Shown here: positions 56,511-64,000 of the stretch, piece by piece
How positions within the stretch are numbered: the first letter of the stretch is position 1
Layout of the letters: every line of letters starts with the position of its first letter
Assembly (NCBI GenBank): GCA_026745465.1
Contig: JACYXH010000359.1
Location: forward strand, 1,447,501 to 1,511,500
Origin: Lota lota
Taxonomy: Eukaryota; Chordata; Actinopteri; Gadiformes; Lotidae
Length of the DNA: 64,000 bases
Direction: 5' to 3'
Notes under the pieces: generated by a model
What the model saw: the letters and a program-made list of their open reading frames with translations, nothing else
The model's database searches: none
What the model was told of the DNA's origin: nothing
Translations under genes and position numbers: made by a program

Positions 56511-59112
56511 TATGCATCCATTTTATGACTCTTTTTTTTAAACAAATTTTTATTCAAGTGTTCATACAATTAACATTAACATTTTTAAGACTCTTGAGCC
56601 TGGGGGCATGCAGGACAGCTGTACAGATGATCTCGGTCTGGTCTCCCAACACAACCCTCGTGGTACCACCTCGCACAGTGGTCACACTGGACCTGAAACA
56701 CAACAATTTCCCTTAGTATGAATAAAGTACACTGATATATGTCTTATCTTAAACCGAGGTCATGTTAAATGTGACAAAGGTTCTGTGTAAATATCTATGT
56801 GAAACATGTGTCTTCTCCAGTACCAGACAAGTCGGCAAGAGCAGGACAACACCATGGTTCATTAGTATTTTGTTAATTGAATACATGTGTGCATGTCAAC
56901 AACACATGGTTTAATGAATATATCACAATCCATTGTTACATTTATCACTGCTTTTTAACAACAACCGAGCCAACAACTCAGGCTAGACTCGATGAGCTCT
57001 AAATGAGCAAAGACACTAGAAAACCATGGTGTTATTTTTCAACAAATAACTTACCCAGTCCGTGGTAACAGGTCTGTCTTGAGACCCTCCTTCTCGCTGT
57101 TCTTCTCCCTCTCCACAGCTGTGACACAGCTCACTAAGATCATCTGGTTAACATTTGGTATTGATTATAATAATCATTTCTTCTTATTGCACACAAAATG
57201 TGGTGTCAACTGTCCACTGACTTCAAAGATGTCAATGCATCTATAAGACCTTTCACTGCACTACACTCTGTACAATGTCATTTACAGCTATCCTTGTGAA
57301 AATATACCATGAGTGATACATAGTCACTTTCTACACTTCATTATATTAATTTCAGAATTAATAATCCACATTCTTTACGATATTTGAAATCCTCATGGTG
57401 TTAATAGAAATCAAAGTTTGAAATGTGTAAACATACCAATCTCATTGAGTAGTTTGATAGCTACTTCCCTCCTGTATTGATCCACCGCCTTTGCAGAGTT
57501 TGGGAAAATAAGAGACTCCTCTGCCAGGACTTTCTCAGCATACTAAGAACATGTTTGATAAAATGAATGGTCAAACAATACTGGCGTAGTTTAACTTAAC
57601 CAAAAAGCTTCAACTTGATGTCTCTGTATAGGAGTTCAAATGTTAAAAAAGAGACCTTTTCAAAATCATCTTCATGTTTCCATAATGAAACTTGCAATGC
57701 AAAAGCTTACTTTGATGGCAAATATTCCACATGAAGTGGAATCCTTCTGTAGGCTATGTGGTACAGTGTTGGCTGTCCACCTGGACACCGTACAGCCTCT
57801 CGCTCTCATGAATGCTGTGAAAAGTTGACAAAAAGTAACAATTGATTATGCAATTTTGACACCTTCAGCTGTTGTACACATACTCCAATGGTTAAATACC
57901 AGCATTCCCCTCAGTTCCCTGTGAAGTCTTGTTGTTACTTACCTGCATTTCCAAGCTCTTGTGTTCCAGTACTGGATACCCGTGTCTTGCTTTTATACCC
58001 CGACTACGATTCCTGCCTGACCCTTTGTATTACCATGCGGATCACCTGACCCCTGCCTGCCTCGACCAAGTCCTTTGCCTGACCCTTCCAACCAGTCTGC
58101 CTTAAGTCCTGCCACTGGGTTCACCCTGCTCCTTGTGCCTGAGTCTTTGTTACAGTAATACACTAACAGAAAAATGACAGTGGCCTACATAAGGGGACAT
58201 CATACAACTGTTACCTTGTGGATTCCAGACATCTCTTCACCCTGGAGCCATCATTACCGAGTGGATCCAGTACAAGTTTCCTCTGTTCTGAGGGGAAGAT
58301 GACCTAGACAATTTTGGATAAACCCATTGTGCATGTGTCACATATGCAAATTAAATCATGGGTGTGCCTTAGAAATTCTAATAGAAATAGATAGGGTAAG
58401 GTAATGTTTAACTTACTGTGAGTATCCAATGATTCCGCTCATTCACTACCCCCAGAATCACTCCATACAATGATGGATCACTCTTCTAAAATAACACACA
58501 ATTCACCGTTTAAAAACAACCCCAATTTACAGTAAATCATCAAAGCACAATTTATTTTGTTGAACATCACGACAAAAATACCTGTACTGTGCCTACCTTA
58601 AGAATTGCCGTCTTCCCTTGCCAAATTTGTGTTATTGCATGCGTATCAATAAAGGGTGCCTGTTTGCCCCCTTGGCAATTATGCTTGTGGACCATTTTGT
58701 GGAAGTAGGCATTGATCACCTGAGGAAAGGAAATTAATTTAAGTTAACTTAACGTGTCTTAGCTTTTGGAGATTTACTTGTTCAATATAATAAATAAAAT
58801 TAAAATAAATACTTCAGCTTACCTCACTCTCGAGGTCCTGACCCGGACTTGTCCTACTAATGTCCCAATAAAACAATTTGTAGGGTCCGATTCTGGACAG
58901 CAGAACATGGACTTTTTTGCCCTTCCAAGCGTCTGTAATATCTAACATGAGGATAAAAGAAATTATCAATATTATTATTCTATCGGTTCAATATCTTCTC
59001 TCATGATCAGCCGTTTCATTTGAGTTACCTTAACTTTTAAGGTTGAACATTCACAGAAAACTGAGCAATATCACAGTGAGAATCATAGGGTTACATACAT
59101 TTCTCTGAAGTG

Positions 59113-59380
59113 GAGGAGGTAGCAGCAGGTGGAGTGGAAGTAGCAGCAGCTGGAATGGAGGTAGCAGCAGGTGGCGTGGAGGTAGCAGCAGGTGGCGTGG
59201 AGGTAGCAGCAGGTGGCGTGGAGGTAGCAGCAGGTGGCGTGGAGGTAGCAGCAGGTGGAGTGGCGGTGGCAGCAGGTAGCAGCAGGTGGCGTGGAGGTAG
59301 CAGCAGGTGGCGTGGAGGTAGCAGCAGGTGGCATGGAGGTAGCAGCAGATGGAGTGGCGGTGGCAGCAGGTGGAGTGGAG
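59113..59380 (-). repeat. 21-bp coding minisatellite in the transposase gene
   Basis: About twelve copies of a 21-bp unit (gtggaggtagcagcaggtggc) encode a heptad TSTPPAA linker between the integrase and protease regions. An irregular partial unit at about 59264-59290 shifts the reading frame. The open + strand frames across it are artefacts. Confidence 0.9.
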
Positions 59381-59461
59381 GTGATGGTAGAGACTGGGGG
59401 ACATCCTCTCAACCGCCGAGGTATTCTCGGGGTCTCTTGGTGGTGTAGCTTCAGGTGATCA

Positions 59462-59510
59462 GTGTTGACCTTGTGGATAGATTTTCCTGAACTATCCACA
59501 AGGTCAACAC
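59462..59510. repeat. perfect 19-bp hairpin in transposase exon 7
   Basis: gtgttgaccttgtggatag and ctatccacaaggtcaacac are perfect reverse complements around an 11-nt spacer, within the coding region after the GPY/F motif (VDLVDSSGKSIHKVNTD). Confidence 0.85.
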
Positions 59511-60099
59511 TTTTACCTTCAATGTTCGCTACCCTGAATGGTCCAAGGAACTCCGGATCCATCTTTCCCCCTTTCCATTGCTGGCTGCGAACGTCCTTCC
59601 TCCACACCATGTCCCCCACGTGAAGGCTCTGGCTCTTTGGTCTGAATTCCAGTCTCCCTCTGGTTCTTTCCTGAACTTTCTCCACATTGTGCTGGACAAT
59701 GGTCATGATCTTGTCCTATCGCTCGATGTCCATCGCCACCTCCTCTTCAAGGTACTGGTCCTCAAAGGACCCATCAACCTGTGAAAAAATAAAACAGTTA
59801 TTTAACTTTATTACAGTTCATAAGTATGTAAGTAGTGATTCAATACTTGTTCTAAATAGTTTTTTTAATAACAAGAGAAAATATGTAGAAATTCCAGCTA
59901 ACCTCATAGTTCTCCTGCACCTGAGATGGATACCTTGCTTCCCTCCCTAACATCAGGTAAAACGGAGAGAAGCGTGTTGTGAGCTGCTGTTTGGTGCGCA
60001 AACCAAACATAACTGGGTCCAGGTATCCATCCCATGTGTTCGGCCTTTCTCCGGTAAGCTTCCTCAGCGCTCTAGACAGTGATTTAAAAAAGTAGAATG

Positions 60100-60100
<1 letters not shown>

Positions 60101-60158
<58 letters not shown>
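60101..60158. repeat. (TA)n microsatellite in a transposase intron
   Basis: Pure TA dinucleotide run of about 58 bp between exons 5 and 6. Confidence 0.95.
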
Positions 60159-60162
<4 letters not shown>

Positions 60163-61649
60163 TTCTATTTAACATTTACAATTTTAGTATGTTAAATGCT
60201 GTTAAAAGGCATCTGTTAACCTCTGTATGGTGCCATTCAACCTCTCCACCAACCCATTGGTCTGGGGGTTGGTATGGGGCACAGAGACTCCTTCTGATCT
60301 CCAATATTTGGCACACTTCGGTGTTGATCTGAATGAATGGTGCAGAGAACTATTTAACCCCACTGTTACATTGAATAAATAAAAAGCTGTCATTTTAAAT
60401 GACTACTAATGTCCAAGTTAAAAGTTCAAACAAATACGTACTTTGTTGACAAATTCCTTTCCTTGATCCGTGAGGATTCTTTGTGGCACTTCAAATTGAT
60501 ACACACATTTCAATATGCACTGTGTAACCTCTGCTGCGGATTTACATTGGATGGCATAGGCCTGTGACCATCTGGTACAGTAGTCGACCATCACACAGAT
60601 GTACTGGTTTCCCTTGTCTGTCATGACCAGCTTGCCAACTAGGTCCATGCCTACAAGTTCAAATGGAACTTTAGTCTGTTTGAAAACAAAGACAAAAAGA
60701 CGACACAATTACTATGTTATTCACACATTAAATATGTTGGAAATATGGTGAATGCTCCTCCCATCTACTATAAAAAGGCACTGTGATTAAAACACACAAA
60801 AATGGAATGTTTACCTTTATTGGTTTATAATCCGTGCCAACCTTGAGGTCATGTCGGTTTTGCTGACACAGTGCATTGTGTGACCTTTTGAAGATATTTT
60901 CATGAGATTTAACGTTTTTTTTTCCTCACAAGTGCGGAATCAAGTAGCAAGGTTAAATATGAAAGCTAAAACATACCCAATTATCAATGTCGGCTGACAT
61001 GCCAGGCCAGTAGAACCTTCGAGAAATCACGTTCCTAGTCCGAATTTGGCCGCAGTGTGCGCCAATGTCACTGGTGTGAAATTCTTCAAATAATGAGTCG
61101 GCCGCGGCCGCCCCACAGACAACTTTCACTCGATCCTCTTTGTCAGATCCCTTATGTCTGACATAAAACAAGTCACCATCTGAAGATAGGATAGCAATTA
61201 TTGAGAGCCCTTTAAGCCTTGTCTAATTTGGCCTCTCTTACCATGAATTGCAATGCTAACATAACAGTTACGTAGGCTAATATGCAGTATTTGCTGAAAA
61301 TTTTGTGCATTATTGTTAAATTATGTATTTTATGGATTAAAAATGTAGTTTAGCCCTACCATCGATGCAGTACTTTGCAGCTCGTCGCCGAATAGTGTAA
61401 CGCTGTTTTTTATCAGTCTCTTTAGGAAACTCTCCTTTGATGAGGAACTCCCTTAACTCGTCAAACATTTGTTTGTCCATAATGCAATGTCAAAAGAAAG
61501 TATGTAGACTACAGAAACTGAATGCTCAGTAGGTGTATGTTATCTGTTCGTTACCTATGGTCGTTTTGTCTGTGCTAAGAGACTTTTTAAATGCGCAATT
61601 TAAAATTGGACCAATCAGACACGTCAAAGGTCATCCTAATTTACATAAT

Positions 61650-63707
61650 GTAGACAGGTGGGGGTCACAGAATACGACGGCCAGCTATCATGGATTGTGA
61701 CCCACTGTGGATGGTCTCCTGTTGCGTGTGGACTCTGTGATGATCACAGACATGAATAATTTTGTACACATACAGATATGAGGATGCCAAATGACCTGAA
61801 CACATTTGGTTGGGGTTTAAGTAAAATAAAATCGCATTTACATTGGGGTCACAGAATACGACGGCCAGCTATCATGGATTGTGACCCACTGTGGATGGTC
61901 TCCTGTTGCGTGTGGACTCTGTGATGATCACAGACATGAATAATTTTGTACACATACAGATATGAGGATGCCAAATGACCTGAACACATTTGGTTGGGGT
62001 TTAAGTAAAATAAAATCCCATTTACATTGGGGTCACAGAATACGACGGCCAGCTATCATGGATTGTGACCCACTGTGGATGGTCTCCTGTTGCGTGTGGA
62101 CTCTGTGATGATCACAGACATGAATTATTTTGTACACATACAGATATGAGGATGCCAAATGACCTGAACACATTTGGTTGGGGTTTAAGTAAAATAAAAT
62201 CCCATTTACATTGGGGTCACAGAATACGACGGCCAGCTATCATGGATTGTGACCCACTGTGGATGGTCTCCTGTTGCGTGTGGACTCTGTGATGATCACA
62301 GACATGAATAATTTTGTACACATACAGATATGAGGATGCCAAATGACCTGAACACATTTGGTTGGGGTTTAAGTCAAATAAAATCGCATTTACATTGGGG
62401 TCACAGAATACGACGGCCAGCTATCATGGATTGTGACCCACTGTGGATGGTCTCTTGTTGCGTGTGGACTCTGTGATGATCACAGACATGAATAATTTTG
62501 TACACATACAGATATGAGGATGCCAAATGACCTGAACACATTTGGTTGGGGTTTAAGTAAAATAAAATCCCATTTACATTGGGGTCACAGAATACGACGG
62601 CCAGCTATCATGGATTGTGACCTACCGTGGATGGTCTCCTGTTGCGTGTGGACTCTGTGATGATCACAGACATGAATAATTTTGTACACATACAGATATG
62701 AGGATGCCAAATGACCTGAACACATTTGGTTGGGGTTTAAGTAAAATAAAATCGCATTTACGGTGGGGTCACAGAATACGACGGCCAGCTATCATGGATT
62801 GTGACCCACCGTGGATTGTTTCCTGTTGCGTGTGGACTCTGTGAGGATTGCAGACATGAATAATTATACAGGATGACAAAAGAGAAACAGGTTGCTGTCG
62901 GGTGCTTCGTCCCGCCGTGCTTCCACTGGAACTATAGGCTACTGCCTCTTCAGTGGCCACCATACTCAGGGCGCAATACTGTCGGCTTTTTAAAAATTGT
63001 GCTCTTAGGTCACTAAAATCACCCTTACGCTGCAAATCCACCCAAGTCACTGCAATCACGCACACTTCACGCCCATACAGGCATTAGTTCATAGTTTATT
63101 TCAGAAACTGCAGTAATCAAAAAACGGTGGGCATTATAACAAAAACAACCACAGCAATCAGAGAGGGGCTCGTAATGAAGAAAGATCTCTCCCCCATCCC
63201 CTTGTAATTGAATGTGCTTTATAAATACATTTGATTTGATTAGCATTTTACAGACACATACTATGGATGGGGCGTTTACTACGATCCACCAACGTTGCTT
63301 CTTTCCCCATAAGAAGCAACAATCAGTGTTTAATTACGTTGATTTACCTTTGAGTATTTCCTACTATAGGCTACTGTGTAAAACGCTGTTTAGAATTGAC
63401 CAACACCGTTTCTATATTCACGTTTGCATCAAGAAAGAAGGACCCGTCATCATCGTGCCACCACAGAGCCAAATCAACCTCTTTGCTTTATCCACTCAAC
63501 GGGCTTTACAAAACGAACTAACCCATCCCGAGTAAGCGATGACGATACGATGTTTACTTTTAAGCTCGTGCATGTTTCCGCACATGAACGACTTTTTGCC
63601 TTCAAACTCGTGCATGTTGCGGAAAATGTGCAACAGCGACCCCTGGGGTCACAGAATACGGTGGGTCACAGAATAGAATACGGTGGGTCACAGAATACGG
63701 TGTAACA
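61650..63707. repeat. right terminal inverted repeat of the Ginger-like element
   Basis: Seven ~184-bp units (starts of the word ggggtcacagaatacg near 61662, 61847, 62031, 62214, 62398, 62581, 62765) in inverted orientation to the left array. The unique outer part to 63707 follows. Three more copies of the word (gggtcacagaata) are clustered at 63644-63700. Confidence 0.9.
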
Positions 63708-63711
63708 CCGG

Positions 63712-63849
63712 CGCCAGTTCGTTGTATACACTCTACGTGTTAGTACCTCGTTCCAGCGTATTGAATTCCTGTCTTCCCTTCTCCTCGCTTGCTCCTAACC
63801 TTGCCTCTCCTTGTGCCCAGCTCTTCCCCGGATCCTCGCCTGTCTACCC
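63712..63849 (+). mobile_element. Gypsy-A-family LTR, right part, truncated
   Basis: Continues the LTR left at 54799: cgccagttcgttg (with the self-priming-type motif), gttagtacctcgttcc, ttgtgcccagctcttcc. Homology to the solo LTR at 32595 stops at about 63849, well before its U5 end. Confidence 0.8.
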
Positions 63850-64000
63850 CATAGGCGGAGTTTGACATTCGAGCCAAGGGGGGCAAAAAAAATAACAAAT
63901 TCATTATAGCAGCTGGGACCTGGGCTATCAATTGGGGAACACAGCACTAACACATATGGACACAACAAACATGCTAAATAAACACATATATTTATTTTTA
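63850..64000. other. start of another interspersed repeat (cut by window edge)
   Basis: From ataggcggagtttgac the sequence no longer matches the LTR and looks like the edge of a further insertion. A possible hAT-type MITE, but the other end is outside the window. Confidence 0.3.

Larger units (their letters stand above)
56585..61480 (-). pseudogene. integrase-Ulp1 protease-PHD transposase gene, 15 exons, disabled
   Basis: Exons on the - strand: 61360-61480, 60977-61179, 60815-60884, 60442-60675, 60221-60328, 59903-60071, 59099-59778, 58823-58941, 58597-58719, 58417-58485, 58215-58303, 57711-57804, 57437-57542, 57055-57143, 56585-56692. All junctions are GT/AG; phases agree apart from the lesions. 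Exons 1-3: N-terminus and zinc site (EEFHTSDIGAHCG). Exons 4-6: DD35E integrase core (LVGMDLVGKL, ILTDQGKEF, NGLVERLNG) and RFSPFYLMLGREARY. Exon 7: GPY/F domain (EFLGPFRV) and a TSTPPAA repeat. Exons 8-12: C48 protease with His (NERNHWIL), Asp (LDPLG) and Cys (DSTSCGIF). Exons 14-15: PHD finger (CHSCG, CDHCARWYHEGC, CPAC). Lesions: 2-nt loss in exon 3, extra base in a C run at 60264-60268, TAG at 59716-59718, frame slip in the repeat. Confidence 0.85.
54800..63707 (-). mobile_element. Ginger-like DNA transposon, 8.9 kb, with long complex TIRs
   Basis: 8,908 bp, beginning TGTTACACCG and ending CGGTGTAACA, inserted in an LTR with a perfect 4-bp duplication CCGG (54796-54799, 63708-63711). The split LTR reads through once the element and one CCGG are removed. 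The inverted termini are very long: a unique outer part of about 0.8-0.9 kb plus inner arrays of ~184-bp repeats in opposite orientation (about 1.7 kb left, 2.05 kb right). Between them, on the - strand, lies a 15-exon gene for an integrase-type transposase with Ulp1-like protease and PHD finger. Integrase-like DDE, 4-bp TSD, TIRs and introns fit the Ginger superfamily. Confidence 0.88.

Noticed and set aside
59110..59458. 112-codon + strand Gly/Val/Ala-rich frame
   Set aside because: Produced by the 21-bp minisatellite read on the wrong strand.
61650..62870. Regular repeat array considered as a CRISPR-like array
   Set aside because: Units are ~184 bp and contiguous without variable spacers, the context is a eukaryotic DNA transposon, and the array is mirrored at the other end.

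Overview
This is vertebrate nuclear DNA, most likely from a ray-finned (teleost) fish. It has small exons in long AT-rich introns with canonical GT/AG junctions, two recognisable vertebrate genes, and a dense mix of hAT, Ginger-like, Ty3/Gypsy, ERV, L2/CR1-like and MITE sequences of the kind found in fish genomes. Nothing in it is bacterial.

Host genes. The + strand at about 3.3-11.8 kb carries the 3' exons of a type II classical cadherin: end of EC4, EC5, transmembrane segment and the whole catenin-binding tail. Its tail resembles the CDH6/9/10 group. The last exon has a tandemly duplicated splice acceptor, and using the upstream copy would add 17 residues in frame inside the membrane segment. 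A complete three-exon tmem70 gene (mitochondrial inner-membrane ATP synthase assembly factor) lies on the - strand at 24.6-26.7 kb, convergent with the cadherin. Between and around them are introns, UTR, MITEs, an L2-like fragment, tRNA-derived SINE modules, microsatellites and several long hairpins.

Mobile-element block. From 28.5 kb onward almost everything is nested transposons. In order: (1) Gypsy-A (28.5-31.4 kb, - strand), a chromovirus with both LTRs and a 5-bp TSD whose interior has collapsed into one open Gag-integrase-chromodomain reading frame; (2) a related solo LTR (32.6-33.1 kb); (3) a ~1.7-kb LTR-like element (33.9-37.9 kb) split by an apparently intact hAT transposon (35.2-37.5 kb, 617-aa transposase, 8-bp TSD); (4) Gypsy-B (38.2-44.5 kb, - strand), itself split by a second 2-kb copy of that LTR-like element; (5) an endogenous retrovirus (44.9-52.4 kb, - strand) with nearly identical LTRs but large internal deletions; (6) an old hAT pseudogene (52.8-54.6 kb), then a Gypsy-A-family LTR, which is in turn split by (7) an 8.9-kb Ginger-like DNA transposon (54.8-63.7 kb).

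Most unusual item. The 8,908-bp Ginger-like element has perfect 4-bp TSDs (CCGG) and very long inverted termini built partly from ~184-bp tandem repeats. It carries a 15-exon - strand gene that fuses a retroviral-type DD35E integrase, a Ulp1/SENP-like (C48) cysteine protease and a C-terminal PHD finger. Exon phases are consistent throughout, but this copy carries frameshifts and a stop codon. All three LTR elements with internal sequence have lost the reverse-transcriptase core while keeping integrase sequence.
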